DNA of 64,000 nt from Cupriavidus phytohabitans (GCF_000426345.1 NZ_AUFE01000009.1:62001-126000), one strand, 5' to 3'; positions 8,801 to 17,349 are shown, numbered from the stretch's first letter. A program made the numbers and translations. The notes: generated by a model from the sequence alone, not told the origin.

Positions 8801-9965
8801 GCGCCAGCCGTTCGGCGAGGGCGAGCTGCTGGACGTGCTGATCGCTGATATCCGCGAGCAGACCGGCACCATGGTCAAGCGCGCCGACTTCAAGCTGGAA
8901 ACGCTGCCGGCGCACCACGCGATGAACTTCAAGGTCATCGACGAGCACGGCCGCCAGCTCGACATGGGCCGCAACCTGGCGCAACTGCGCGCCGAGCTGG
9001 GCGGCCAGGCTCAGCAGTCGTTCCAGCGCGTTGCGGCGCAGGCGGCCGCGCAAGCCGGCTCGCCCGACCAGGCCGCGCAGCTGCCGGCCGCAGAGCCTGG
9101 CCAGTATGAGAACCTGACCGGCTGGACCTTCGGCGAACTGCCGGAGCTGCTTGAGATCCGCAAGGGCAGCCAGACGCTGTTCGGCTACCCGGCGCTGGTC
9201 GACCGCGGCACGCACTGCGACGTCGAGGTCTTCGACGATCCGCAGGAAGCCGCGCGCATCCACCACCTGGGGCTGCGCCGGCTGTTCGCGCTGCAGCTGC
9301 GCGAACAGGTCAAGTTCATCGAAAAGAACATACCCGGGCTGCAGCAGATGGCGATGCAGTACATGACGCTGGGTACGCAGGAAATGCTGCGCGACCAGAT
9401 CGTGATGCTGGCGCTGGAACGCGCCTGCATGCAGGCGCCGCTGCCGCGCAATGAGGCCGAGTTCAACGCCCGCAAGGACGAAGGCCGCACGCGGCTGTCG
9501 CTGCTGGCGCAGGAGATTGCACGGCTGGCCGGCGCGATCCTTGCCGAATACGCCGGGCTGTCGCGCAAGCTGCTGCAGGCCAAGCCGTTCGCGGCAGCCT
9601 ACGCCGACATGGAAGGCCAGCTTGGCCGGGTGATGAGCAAGCGCTTTATCGACGAGACCCCGTACACGCAGCTGGTCCACTTCCCGCGTTACCTGAAGGG
9701 CATCGCCATGCGCATCGACAAGCTCAAGGGCGATCCGGCGCGCGATACCCAGCGCATCCAGGAGATGGCGCCGCTGTTGCAGCAATGGCAGCGCGCCGAA
9801 AAGCAGCTGCGCACGCAAGGGCGGGGCGGGGAGGACGCGCGGCTGGAAGAATTCCGCTGGATGCTGGAGGAACTCCGCATCGCCCTGTTCGCGCAGGAGC
9901 TGCGCACCCCCGTGCCGATGTCGGTGAAGCGGCTGCAGAAGGTGTGGGAATCGATGCAGCGCTGA
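5865..9965 (+). CDS. hrpA: ATP-dependent RNA helicase HrpA (DEAH box)
   Basis: A 1366-residue DEAH-box helicase, slightly longer than E. coli HrpA (about 1300). Residues 1-100 are a Pro/Ala/Gly/Arg-rich extension. The helicase core follows with Walker A GETGSGKTT at residue 132, DEAH at 233, TSATID near 265 and the QRAGRCGR motif VI. The helicase-associated, OB-fold and long DUF3418 C-terminal regions of HrpA fill the rest. In E. coli HrpA resolves stalled or collided ribosomes. The start codon lies 8 nt after a TATAAT box with no ribosome site, so it may be leaderless. It does not overlap argA. Confidence 0.93.
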   Translation: MSEQRPFKAAKPVRPGQPAAPQTPAGAGQSTPSHPSRPPKGQTPGQAPGQPRGQAQRPARPPAGRPEPAAARPAGEPGQRQPRGPRQERPPRPPRVVNPLPSITFPEALPVSARRDEIAAALLASQVVIVSGETGSGKTTQLPKICLSIGRGPGREGGGLIGHTQPRRIAATSTAKRIAQELGSPVGEHVGYQVRFNDTMSAGASVKLMTDGILLAETQNDPLLRAYDTLIIDEAHERSLNIDFLIGYLRQILPKRPDLKVIITSATIDAQRFAEHFTLNGKPAPVIEVSGRLYPVEVRYRPITDDAPPGAAPRSAQARERDLYDGIVDAVDELCRVGQGDVLVFLPGEREIREAAEALRKHHPPHTEILPLFARLSVQEQERVFKPSNARRIVLATNVAETSLTVPGIRYVVDTGMARVKRYSYRNKVEQLQVESISQAAANQRAGRCGRVANGVCIRLYEESDFTGRPRFTDPEILRSSLAAVILRMKALRLTDIESFPFIEPPLGRAVADGYQLLQELGAVDDANQLTPTGRQLAKLPLDPRVGRMILAARQHQCLREVLVIASALSVQDPRDRPQEAQEAADQAHRKFMDERSEFLGWVKLWKWFEDAVTHKKSNRQLQDQCRASFLSHLRLREWRDVHSQLLTTVAEQGWRLNESEPTYEQVHKALLTGLLGNVGVRIEDGDGKGREYLGARGIKFHLWPGSLIARKVGRWIVAAELVETSRLFARTLARIEPEWLEQIGGHLLKVSWSDPHWEKKAGQVLALERATLYGLVVYQHRRVHYGPMNPQEARELFIRRALVEGEFDTRLPFFAHNQRLVREIENLEHKSRRQDVLVDDELIYAFYDRAIPAEINQQTTFEQWYQAESAKDRKLLYLNRDELMRHEAAGITTDLFPKTMNVAGVDMGLTYHFEPGSHRDGVTLTVPLYALNQVRQERADWLVPGMIKEKVHLLLKSLPQKLRRHCVPLPDFAAGFVSRQPFGEGELLDVLIADIREQTGTMVKRADFKLETLPAHHAMNFKVIDEHGRQLDMGRNLAQLRAELGGQAQQSFQRVAAQAAAQAGSPDQAAQLPAAEPGQYENLTGWTFGELPELLEIRKGSQTLFGYPALVDRGTHCDVEVFDDPQEAARIHHLGLRRLFALQLREQVKFIEKNIPGLQQMAMQYMTLGTQEMLRDQIVMLALERACMQAPLPRNEAEFNARKDEGRTRLSLLAQEIARLAGAILAEYAGLSRKLLQAKPFAAAYADMEGQLGRVMSKRFIDETPYTQLVHFPRYLKGIAMRIDKLKGDPARDTQRIQEMAPLLQQWQRAEKQLRTQGRGGEDARLEEFRWMLEELRIALFAQELRTPVPMSVKRLQKVWESMQR

Positions 9966-10107
9966 GGCGCGAGCGCCCGTACGGCCCGAATGGTCGTGCC
10001 GGCGCAACAATCTGCCAAATTCTTCTCCGCCGTCAGCCGAGACGTCATCGGAATTAGCCGCCCAAACGTTAGAATCGCCGATTCAGTTCTTTCTTGTAGC
10101 GGGTCTT

Positions 10108-11094
10108 ATGTTCGCATTGCGTCGGTGGGTGGCTGGTGGGATCACGGTGGGCGCGCTCGCGCTGGGCCTGATGGCCGCGCCGGCATCGGCGGAAGTGGTG
10201 GTGATCCTTAATTCGGGTGATGCAACCGTCACGCTGATCGACAAGGACACGCAGAAGGTGCTGGAGACCTTCCCGATTGGCAAGGAGCCGCACCACCTGA
10301 TCGCGACGCCCGACGACAAGTCGCTGATCATCGCCAACGCGGTCGGCAACGACCTGGTGTTCCTGGACCCGGTAACCGGCAAGGTGCAGCAGCGCATGCC
10401 CAATATCGACGACCCCTACCAGATCGGCTTCTCGCCCGACCAGAAGTGGTTCGTCGCCACCGGCAACCGGCTCGACCGCGTCGATGTCTACCGCTGGGAC
10501 GGCAAGGCGCTGAAGCTGGCCAAGCAATACCCGCTGGCCAAGACCCCCAGCCATATCGCGTTCACCGCCGACAGCCGCATCGCCTTTATCACGCTGCAGG
10601 ACTCCAACGAGGTCGCCGCGATCGACCTGATCACGCAGAACGTGTTGTGGCGCATGGAGACTGGCTCCGCGCCGGCCGGCATCTGGGTCACGCCGGACCA
10701 GAAATACCTGCTGGTCGGCATGACGGGCGCGGACTACGTTGCCGTGATCGACTGGCGCACCCGCGCGGTGGTCAAGCAGATCCAGACGGGCAAGGGCGCG
10801 CACAACTTCCGCGCGGTGGGAGACAGGCGCCACCTGTTCCTGAGCAACCGCGTGACCGGCAGCATCAGCATCATCGACCAGCAGACGCTGGCCAAGATCG
10901 GCGACATCACGGGCCTGCCGCCGGGCCCTGACGACATGGAACTGACCTCCGACGGCAAGACGCTGTGGGTGACGTTCCGCTGGGCGCGCGCGGTCGGGCT
11001 GGTCGACGTGCCGAGCCGCAAGCTGGTCAAGACCGTGCGCGTTGGCCGCTCGCCGCACGGCATCTATTTCCGCACGCGCGCGCCGCTGTACTGA
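10108..11094 (+). CDS. Periplasmic YVTN-type beta-propeller protein
   Basis: A 328-residue secreted protein. The first 28 residues are a signal peptide (RR near the start, hydrophobic core, APASA cleavage site). The rest is a run of about seven beta-propeller blades with the YVTN/NHL pattern, for example DATVTLIDKDTQKVLETF, KEPHHLIATPDDKSL and RSPHGIYF near the end. Such proteins bind ligands or protein partners, and some sit beside cytochrome or metal systems; nothing here fixes the partner. A TAGAAT at 10071-10076 is a possible -10. The polysaccharide deacetylase starts 20 bp downstream, so the two are probably co-transcribed. Exact function unknown. Confidence 0.75.
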   Translation: MFALRRWVAGGITVGALALGLMAAPASAEVVVILNSGDATVTLIDKDTQKVLETFPIGKEPHHLIATPDDKSLIIANAVGNDLVFLDPVTGKVQQRMPNIDDPYQIGFSPDQKWFVATGNRLDRVDVYRWDGKALKLAKQYPLAKTPSHIAFTADSRIAFITLQDSNEVAAIDLITQNVLWRMETGSAPAGIWVTPDQKYLLVGMTGADYVAVIDWRTRAVVKQIQTGKGAHNFRAVGDRRHLFLSNRVTGSISIIDQQTLAKIGDITGLPPGPDDMELTSDGKTLWVTFRWARAVGLVDVPSRKLVKTVRVGRSPHGIYFRTRAPLY

Positions 11095-11113
11095 ACCGGG
11101 CGGGGCAGGACCA

Positions 11114-11980
11114 ATGCGCGATACCAGGGCTTCGCGATTCCGAGGATTCGTACGATTCGGCAGGATGCTGGCTGGGCTCGCGCTTGCCTGCGCCTTGCCC
11201 TCCGCGCTGCATGCGGCGGATGCCACCGGGGCGGCTGCGAAAGCCTGCCCGGCCGGCACGCTCTACCTGACCTTCGATACCGGCAGCATGAGCCAGGCGC
11301 AGCTGATCGCCGACACGCTGCGCCGGCACAAGATCCGTGCGACCTTCTTCCTGGCCAATGAACCGACGGTGCGGCAGGACAGTTCGCTCGACCGCTCCTG
11401 GGCGCCATACTGGAAGGCGCTGGCCGGGGACGGCCATGCCTTTGGCACGCATACTTTCGACCATGTCTACCTGCGCGGCGTGCGTGCCGGGCAGGTGACC
11501 ATGCGGCCGCAGTTCGGTGCGCAGGCGGGCAAGGACACCGTGATGGATGCTGCCGGTTTCTGCAGCGAACTGCGTCGCAGCGCCGACGCTCTCCGCGACA
11601 TGACCGGTGCCGAGATGATGCCGCTCTGGCGCGCCCCGGGCGGCCGCACCGCGCCACAGACGCTGCAATGGGCCGAGCAGTGCGGCTTCCGCCACGTCGG
11701 CTGGGCGCCGGCCGGTTTCCTGGGCGATGAGCTGGCGTCGGATCGCTACCCGAATGCAATGCTGCTCGAGCGAGCGCTCGGCAAGCTGCGCGATGGCGAC
11801 ATCACCATGGCGCACCTGGGCATCTGGTCGCGCAAGGATCCGTGGGCGCCGGGCGTGCTGGAGCCGCTGCTGTCCGGGCTGGAGCGCAAGGGCTTCTGCT
11901 TCGCGACGCTGCGCGAGCATCCGGCCTACCGCGACTGGATCGCCCGGCATGCCAGCGGACAACAGGAGGGCAGGCGGTAA
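11114..11980 (+). CDS. Polysaccharide deacetylase family protein (NodB fold)
   Basis: A 288-residue exported protein with a signal peptide (about residues 1-33, ending ALHAA). The NodB homology domain shows motif 1 as LYLTFDTGS, motif 2 as GTHTFDH (HxxxH) and motif 3 as LWRAPGG. Family members remove acetyl groups from N-acetylated glycans using a metal bound by Asp-His-His. Here the usual TFDDG reads TFDTG: the catalytic-base Asp is present but the metal-binding Asp is Thr. The start at 11114 gives a proper signal peptide. The stop overlaps the next start (TAATG), showing translational coupling to the hydroxylase gene. Substrate unknown. Confidence 0.8.
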   Translation: MRDTRASRFRGFVRFGRMLAGLALACALPSALHAADATGAAAKACPAGTLYLTFDTGSMSQAQLIADTLRRHKIRATFFLANEPTVRQDSSLDRSWAPYWKALAGDGHAFGTHTFDHVYLRGVRAGQVTMRPQFGAQAGKDTVMDAAGFCSELRRSADALRDMTGAEMMPLWRAPGGRTAPQTLQWAEQCGFRHVGWAPAGFLGDELASDRYPNAMLLERALGKLRDGDITMAHLGIWSRKDPWAPGVLEPLLSGLERKGFCFATLREHPAYRDWIARHASGQQEGRR

Positions 11981-12954
11981 TGTGGGAGTCGCTCAACGGC
12001 TGGATCGGGCAGGTCGAAGGCACGCTGTTCCAGGACGTGGTGCTGCCTGTGGTCTATGACCTGGGCTTCGGCCGCTATGCCGAAGAGGCCTTCACCGGCA
12101 CCGAATGGCTGCTGGTGGGGCTGGTGCAGATCGCCGTGATGTTCCTGATCCTGGGTCCGCTGGAAAAATGGCGTCCGGTCGAGCCGGTGGCGGACCGCGC
12201 CGCGATCCGCACCGACATGGTCTACACGGCGATCCACCGCCTCGGGCTGTTCCGGCTCGCCATGTTCTTCCTGCTGGCGCCGCTGACCGACTCGCTCGAA
12301 GGGCACCTGCGGCTGATGGGCTGGCACCGCATCAACGTCGAGGACTGGTGGCCGGGCGTGACTTCGGTGCCGCTGGTCAGCTTCTTCGTCTACCTGCTGC
12401 TGTTCGACCTGCTCGATTACTGGTATCACCGCCTGTCGCATACGTTCCGCTGGTGGTGGCACCTGCACGCGGTGCACCACAGCCAGCGCCAGATGACACT
12501 CTGGAGCGACAACCGCAACCACCTGCTGGACGACATGCTGCGCGACCTGGTGTTCGCGCTGGTGGCGCTGGGCGTCGGCGTCGAGCCCTCGCAATATGTG
12601 CTGCTGGTGGCGCTGTCGCAGTTGCTGCAGAGCCTGCAGCATGCCAACCTGCGGCTGCATTTCGGCAACATCGGCGAACGCCTGCTGATCTCGCCGCGTT
12701 TTCATCGCACCCATCATGCCGTTGGCATCGGCCATGAGGCCGACGGTGCCCCGGCGCGGCTGGGCGGCTGCAATTACGGGGTGATCTTCCCATGGTGGGA
12801 CATGCTGTTCGGCACCGCGGTCTTTGCCGAAAGCTACCACCCCACCGGTATCCGCGACCAGCTGCCGCCGCCGCTGGGCAAGGGCCACGACTACGGCACG
12901 GGCTTTCTCGCCCACCAGTGGTACGGCATCAAGCGCCTGCTGCGGCTGCGCTGA
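11980..12954 (+). CDS. Sterol desaturase / fatty acid hydroxylase family membrane protein
   Basis: A 324-residue integral membrane protein of the di-iron hydroxylase superfamily. The histidine boxes are HRLSH, HAVHHSQ and HRTHH, spaced as in the family; they bind two irons and oxidise a C-H bond of a lipid. Several hydrophobic segments surround them (VGLVQIAVMFLILG; LFRLAMFFLLAP; VSFFVYLLLFDLLDYW). It overlaps the deacetylase stop by one base, so the beta-propeller, deacetylase and hydroxylase genes probably form one operon, perhaps acting on an envelope lipid or glycolipid (inference). A GC-rich hairpin at 12969-12997 follows. Confidence 0.85.
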   Translation: MWESLNGWIGQVEGTLFQDVVLPVVYDLGFGRYAEEAFTGTEWLLVGLVQIAVMFLILGPLEKWRPVEPVADRAAIRTDMVYTAIHRLGLFRLAMFFLLAPLTDSLEGHLRLMGWHRINVEDWWPGVTSVPLVSFFVYLLLFDLLDYWYHRLSHTFRWWWHLHAVHHSQRQMTLWSDNRNHLLDDMLRDLVFALVALGVGVEPSQYVLLVALSQLLQSLQHANLRLHFGNIGERLLISPRFHRTHHAVGIGHEADGAPARLGGCNYGVIFPWWDMLFGTAVFAESYHPTGIRDQLPPPLGKGHDYGTGFLAHQWYGIKRLLRLR

Positions 12955-12968
12955 AGCGATCCTCTACC

Positions 12969-12997
12969 GCCCCCGCCGCAGTCCGCGCGGCGGGGGC
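12969..12997 (+). terminator. Strong GC hairpin after the hydroxylase gene
   Basis: An 11-bp perfect inverted repeat (GCCCCCGCCGC at 12969-12979 with 12987-12997) and a 7-nt loop. No T-run follows, so this is a putative terminator or mRNA 3'-end stabiliser. Confidence 0.5.
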
Positions 12998-13110
12998 AAG
13001 TGGCGTATGCTAGTGTTCCGGTTTGCCGCCGGCACCGGCGCCGGCTCCAACGCCGGCTGTATTCGCCTTCCACCGCATAAACGCCGAGTCCACGCTCGGA
13101 CCCACGCTGC

Positions 13111-14001
13111 ATGAACGATATCTTCCGCTCGTTTGGCCGCGCGCTTGTCAGCCAGCTGCATCCGCGCATGCTGCTGCTGACCGTGCTGCCTTTCGTCCTG
13201 TCCACGCTCTTCTGGGGCGGGCTGCTCTGGTGGGGCTGGGATCCCATCATGACCGCCACGCGCGGTTTCCTCGAAGCCTCGGTGCTGACCAGCTGGATCT
13301 ACAGCGCACTGGACTGGCTCAGCCTGCAATCGATGCGCGCGGTGGTGGCGCCGCTGTTCGTTGCCGCGCTGGCGGTCCCGCTGGTGATCGCATCGATGCT
13401 GATGTTTATCGGCGTGTTCTCGGTGCCGGCGGTGGTGCGCCACCTGGAGCGCAGCTACCCGGACCTGGCCAAGTCTCACGGCGGTAGCTTGCTCGGCAGC
13501 GTGTTCCAGTCGCTCGCCAGCACCGTCGTGTTCCTGTTGCTGGTGCTGGTGACGCTGCCGCTGTGGCTGGTGCCACCGTTCTTCGCGCTGATCCCGCCGG
13601 TGCTCTGGGGCTGGCTGACCTACCGGGTGATGACCTATGACGCGCTGTCCGACCATGCCAGCGCGGAAGAACGCAAGACGCTGATGCGGCGTCACCGCAC
13701 GCCGCTGCTGGTGATCGGCGTGGCCGTGGGTCTGCTGGGCTCGGCGCCCACGCTGCTGTGGGTGTCGTCCGCGGCGGTGATCTTCCTGTTCCCGTTCGTG
13801 CTGGCCGGCATGCTATGGCTGTACGTGCTGATTTTTATCTTTTCGGCACTGTGGTTCGGCCATTTCTGCCTGCGCGCGCTGGCGCAGCTGCGCGCTGAAC
13901 GCGCCGCACCGCCGCCGGCACAGCAACCCTCCGGTCCATCCGCGGGCGGCGACATCATCGACCTGGCGCCCTCCGACGTGCGGCGCATCGAACATTCCTG
14001 A
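13111..14001 (+). CDS. EI24-domain (CysZ-like) integral membrane protein
   Basis: A 296-residue protein with about six hydrophobic segments (residues near 20-45, 75-110, 130-160, 200-250) and a polar Pro/Ala-rich C-terminus. The overall pattern, including the conserved central VFSVPAVVRHLERSYPDL and LPLWLVPPFFALIPPVLWGWL segments, fits the EI24 family (PF07264), whose bacterial members include the sulfate permease CysZ. There is no sulfur-assimilation gene nearby, so sulfate transport cannot be claimed. It is 12 bp upstream of the CinA-like gene and probably co-transcribed with it. Confidence 0.75.
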   Translation: MNDIFRSFGRALVSQLHPRMLLLTVLPFVLSTLFWGGLLWWGWDPIMTATRGFLEASVLTSWIYSALDWLSLQSMRAVVAPLFVAALAVPLVIASMLMFIGVFSVPAVVRHLERSYPDLAKSHGGSLLGSVFQSLASTVVFLLLVLVTLPLWLVPPFFALIPPVLWGWLTYRVMTYDALSDHASAEERKTLMRRHRTPLLVIGVAVGLLGSAPTLLWVSSAAVIFLFPFVLAGMLWLYVLIFIFSALWFGHFCLRALAQLRAERAAPPPAQQPSGPSAGGDIIDLAPSDVRRIEHS

Positions 14002-14013
14002 AGCGAGGGCAAC

Positions 14014-14838
14014 ATGGGTTTCGGCCTGATCATCATCGGCGACGAGATTCTGTCGGGGCGACGCGAAGACAAGCATCTGCGCCGCACCATTGAACTGCTG
14101 GGCACGCGCGGCCTGGCGCTGGACTGGGCGCAGTATGTCGGCGACGACCGCGACCGCATCACCGCCACGCTCAGGCGCACCTTTGCCGGAACTGACGTGG
14201 TGTTCTGCACCGGCGGCATCGGCGCGACGCCCGACGACCATACGCGCCAGTGCGCGGCCGCGGCGCTCGGCGTGCCGCTGCAGCTGCATCCCGAGGCGCG
14301 CGAGCAGATCGCACTGCGCATCGCGGAGACCGCCGGCGGCGATCCCGTCAAGGCCGACCTGAACCAGCCGGAAAACCAGCACCGGTTCAAGATGGGCGAA
14401 TTCCCCGAAGGCGCGCGCATCATCCCCAACAGCTACAACCGCATCCCGGGCTTTTCCGTGGGACATCACCACTTCATGCCCGGCTTCCCGGTGATGGCAT
14501 GGCCGATGATGGAATGGGTGCTCGACCATGCGTATGCGCACCTGTTCCACCAGGTCCAGCGCCAGGAGCGCGCCTTCTATGTGTTCGAGGCGCCCGAGTC
14601 CACGCTGACTCCGCTGATGGAGAAAGTCGAAGCCGCCTTTGCCGGCATCCGCGTGTTCAGCCTGCCTTCGGTCGGCGACGTGCAGCGCGGCGACCGCTTC
14701 GCGCGCCGGCATATCGATCTGGGGGTCAAGGGGCCAGCCGACCTGGTGGCGCCCGCCTATGCCATGCTGCTCGACGGGGTGCGCGCGATGGGGTTTGAAG
14801 TCGTCGAGCAGCCGGCGAGGGAATCCGCGCAGGCCTGA
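14014..14838 (+). CDS. CinA N-terminal-type molybdopterin-binding domain protein
   Basis: A 274-residue protein with the MoCF-biosynthesis fold shared by CinA, MogA and MoeA. The hallmark segments are IIIGDEILSGRREDKHL at the start and FCTGGIGATPDDHT near residue 68. Full CinA proteins are about 400 residues and carry a C-terminal nicotinamide-nucleotide amidase domain, which is absent here; only the first domain plus its usual extension is present. Related stand-alone proteins are annotated as competence/damage-inducible or molybdopterin-binding, with no firm role. A near-perfect hairpin terminator follows. Confidence 0.85.
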   Translation: MGFGLIIIGDEILSGRREDKHLRRTIELLGTRGLALDWAQYVGDDRDRITATLRRTFAGTDVVFCTGGIGATPDDHTRQCAAAALGVPLQLHPEAREQIALRIAETAGGDPVKADLNQPENQHRFKMGEFPEGARIIPNSYNRIPGFSVGHHHFMPGFPVMAWPMMEWVLDHAYAHLFHQVQRQERAFYVFEAPESTLTPLMEKVEAAFAGIRVFSLPSVGDVQRGDRFARRHIDLGVKGPADLVAPAYAMLLDGVRAMGFEVVEQPARESAQA

Positions 14839-14864
14839 GCGTCCGCGGCGGCGGTACAAACAAG

Positions 14865-14890
14865 AAGGGGCAGCCAGGCTGCCCCTTTCG
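14865..14890. terminator. Bidirectional intrinsic terminator
   Basis: A perfect 11-bp inverted repeat with a one-base centre (AAGGGGCAGCC at 14865-14875, partner 14877-14887) lies between the converging CinA-like and rhodanese genes. It ends with a short T tract forward and has adenines upstream for the reverse strand. Confidence 0.85.
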
Positions 14891-14917
14891 TCATGCTGGC
14901 GTGGTAGCGCAGGTAGC

Positions 14918-15382
14918 TCAGGCCCCGTGCCACGGCAGGCCGCGCACGCACCAGCCTTCGACCGTCTTGCGGTGGTGGTGCTCGTCGCGATTGCCCTCGA
15001 ACCCTTCCAGCACGTCCATGGCAAAGTGGTATCCGGCTTCGGTCGCCACGCGCGCGGCGTGCTTGGAGCGGGCCGCGCTGCGGCACAGGAACAGCACCGG
15101 CACGTCGGCCGGGACGCGCGCCTTCAGTTCCTCGACGAAGCGGGAGTTCTGCGCGCCGCCCGGGTAGGACATCCATTCGACATGGGCGAACTGCGCGTCG
15201 GGCACATCGACGCCGCCAACCCAGTCCAGTTCGGCCTGCGTGCGCACGTCGACCAGCACCGCGGCAGGGTCGTTCTGCAGCAGGGCATAGGCTTCCTGCG
15301 GCGACAGCGCACCGAAGTACGGAAGCTGGTTCTGTTGCTGGCGCTGCTGGGCGGCCTGGAGGAGATCGTCTCGGGTGGTCAT
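14918..15382 (-). CDS. Rhodanese-like domain protein
   Basis: A single-domain rhodanese of 154 residues. The fold is recognisable from AVLVDVRTQAELDWVGG, followed by the active-site loop FLCRSAARSKHAA, where the Cys (about residue 99) would carry the persulfide. Such proteins move sulfane sulfur to an acceptor. The reverse-strand ATG at 15382 follows a normal spacing. It converges on the CinA-like gene and diverges from glnA. The acceptor is not identifiable from context. Confidence 0.88.
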   Translation of the reverse strand: MTTRDDLLQAAQQRQQQNQLPYFGALSPQEAYALLQNDPAAVLVDVRTQAELDWVGGVDVPDAQFAHVEWMSYPGGAQNSRFVEELKARVPADVPVLFLCRSAARSKHAARVATEAGYHFAMDVLEGFEGNRDEHHHRKTVEGWCVRGLPWHGA

Positions 15383-15531
15383 CTGCGTGACAAAAGAAAT
15401 GGATGGAATAGTGGCGCGAAGGCCGTAACCCGGTATTCTATAGCGCCGCGACAGCGCGGCGGCCGGAACGCGCGCTAGCGCTTGCGGGATGGCGCCACGA
15501 GCGGGCAGGAAATGACCGTTTTTGGTGCCAC

Positions 15532-15548
15532 TGCACTATATCGGTGCT
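15532..15548 (+). promoter_or_regulatory. NtrC-type binding site 1 upstream of glnA
   Basis: TGCACTATATCGGTGCT matches the NtrC dyad TGCAC-N5-GGTGCA apart from the last base. Its centre lies about 227 bp upstream of the predicted sigma-54 start site. Confidence 0.75.
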
Positions 15549-15572
15549 ATTGCGGTGCGATAACTTGCCCAT

Positions 15573-15589
15573 TGCACTATTCTGGTGTT
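15573..15589 (+). promoter_or_regulatory. NtrC-type binding site 2 upstream of glnA
   Basis: TGCACTATTCTGGTGTT is a second NtrC-like dyad, 41 bp from site 1. That is close to four helical turns, so both sites would face the same side of the DNA, the geometry of an NtrC enhancer pair. Confidence 0.7.
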
Positions 15590-15740
15590 TTATGGGTGGG
15601 CGGCCCGCGGATGTGCATGTCGATGGTGCGCCACCCGGCCGCAGCGTGGCGCGACGATACGGTCGGTGCCTACCCGCGACGGTGCGCGGTTCGCCGGAGT
15701 TGCACAATTTTCGGGCCGGGGAGGATAGTGGGGAGCTTGC

Positions 15741-15758
15741 TTGGCACGCTTTCTGCTA
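15741..15758 (+). promoter_or_regulatory. Sigma-54 promoter of glnA
   Basis: TTGGCACGCTTTCTGCTA matches the -24/-12 consensus YTGGCACG-N4-TTGCW with one mismatch. It lies 125 bp before the glnA start and downstream of two NtrC-type sites. The remaining stretch from 15383 to 15882 has no credible gene. Confidence 0.85.
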
Positions 15759-15882
15759 ACATTCCTCGTCCTTTCGTGGCAAGGTCGGCAAGCGCGGCAA
15801 CATGTAGCGGCGGCGCCGGCGACAGGCCCAAGAATTGGCTTTCTCAGACCTCAGACATTTGCCGAATACCCAGGAGATTGGC

Positions 15883-17298
15883 ATGGCCCACAGCGTTGCA
15901 GACGTGATGAAGCTGGTGAAGGAAAACGACGTCAAGTTCGTCGACTTCCGTTTCACCGATACCAAAGGCAAGGAGCAACACGTGTCCGTGCCCGTGTCGC
16001 ACTTCGATGAAGACAAGTTTGAGAGCGGCCACGCTTTCGACGGCTCGTCGATCGCCGGCTGGAAGGGTATCGAAGCTTCGGACATGCTGCTGATGCCGGA
16101 TTCGAACACTGCCCACATCGACCCGTTCTATGAAGAGCCGACGCTGGTGCTGTCGTGCGACGTGATCGAGCCGTCGGATGGCAAGGGCTATGACCGCGAC
16201 CCGCGTTCGATCGCCAAGCGCGCCGAAGCCTACCTGAAGAGCACCGGCCTGGGCGACACCGCCTTCTTCGGTCCGGAACCCGAGTTCTTCATCTTCGACG
16301 GCGTGACCTGGAACGTCGACATGCAAGGCTGCTTCGTGAAGATCCATTCGGAAGAAGCCCCGTGGTCGTCGGCCAAGGAATTCGAGCACGGCAACGCCGG
16401 CCACCGTCCGGGCAAGAAGGGCGGCTATTTCCCGGTTGCCCCGATCGACACCTTCCAGGACATGCGTTCGGAAATGTGCCTGATCCTCGAATCGCTGGGC
16501 ATTCCCGTTGAAGTCCACCACCACGAAGTGGCTGGCCAGGGCCAGAACGAAATCGGCACCAAGTTCAGCACGCTGGTGCAGCGCGCCGACTGGACCCAGC
16601 TGCAGAAGTATGTGATCCAGAACGTCGCCCACACCTACGGCAAGACCGCTACGTTCATGCCGAAGCCGGTCGTTGGCGACAACGGCTCGGGCATGCACGT
16701 GCACCAGTCCGTGTGGAAGGACGGCCAGAACCTGTTCGCGGGCAACGGCTACGCCGGCCTGTCGGAATTCGCGCTGTACTACATCGGCGGCATCATCAAG
16801 CACGCCCGCGCGCTGAACGCCATCACCAACCCGGGCACGAACTCGTACAAGCGCCTGGTGCCCGGTTTCGAGGCTCCGGTCAAGCTGGCCTACTCGGCCC
16901 GCAACCGTTCGGCTTCGATCCGTATCCCGTATGTGGCCAACCCGAAGGGCCGCCGCATCGAGACCCGCTTCCCGGATCCGCTGATGAACCCGTACCTGGG
17001 CTTCTCGGCGCTGCTGATGGCCGGCCTGGACGGCGTGATGAACAAGATCCACCCGGGCGAAGCCGCCGACAAGAACCTGTACGACCTGCCGCCGGAAGAG
17101 GATGCAAAGATCCCGACCGTCTGCTCGAGCCTCGACCAGTCGCTGGAGTACCTGGACAACGACCGCGAGTTCCTGACCCGCGGCGGCGTGTTCTCGAACT
17201 CGATGATCGATGCGTACATCGAACTGAAGATGGAAGAAGTCACGCGTTTCCGCATGACCACGCACCCGGTCGAGTTCGAAATGTACTACTCGCTGTAA
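15883..17298 (+). CDS. glnA: Glutamine synthetase, type I
   Basis: A 471-residue GlnA, which condenses ammonium and glutamate to glutamine with ATP. Motifs: [16 protein letters not shown] (about 52-67), the ATP-site [12 protein letters not shown] region (about 262-275), [10 protein letters not shown] (about 345) and the adenylylation loop NLYDLPPEE with Tyr400. The adenylylation Tyr indicates GlnE-type covalent control. An AGGAG ribosome site precedes the ATG at 15883. Transcription is very likely sigma-54/NtrC dependent given the promoter and enhancer pair upstream, and the regulators NtrB and NtrC are encoded just downstream. Confidence 0.98.
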   Translation: MAHSVADVMKLVKENDVKFVDFRFTDTKGKEQHVSVPVSHFDEDKFESGHAFDGSSIAGWKGIEASDMLLMPDSNTAHIDPFYEEPTLVLSCDVIEPSDGKGYDRDPRSIAKRAEAYLKSTGLGDTAFFGPEPEFFIFDGVTWNVDMQGCFVKIHSEEAPWSSAKEFEHGNAGHRPGKKGGYFPVAPIDTFQDMRSEMCLILESLGIPVEVHHHEVAGQGQNEIGTKFSTLVQRADWTQLQKYVIQNVAHTYGKTATFMPKPVVGDNGSGMHVHQSVWKDGQNLFAGNGYAGLSEFALYYIGGIIKHARALNAITNPGTNSYKRLVPGFEAPVKLAYSARNRSASIRIPYVANPKGRRIETRFPDPLMNPYLGFSALLMAGLDGVMNKIHPGEAADKNLYDLPPEEDAKIPTVCSSLDQSLEYLDNDREFLTRGGVFSNSMIDAYIELKMEEVTRFRMTTHPVEFEMYYSL

Positions 17299-17349
17299 GC
17301 GGCCCTTGCCCGGGAATGACGCAGGTTGTGACCGGGCAACAGTTGCACC

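Noticed and set aside
15482..15907. A 141-codon frame across the glnA control region
   Set aside because: It covers the NtrC sites and the sigma-54 promoter and runs into glnA in another frame; no protein similarity recognised.
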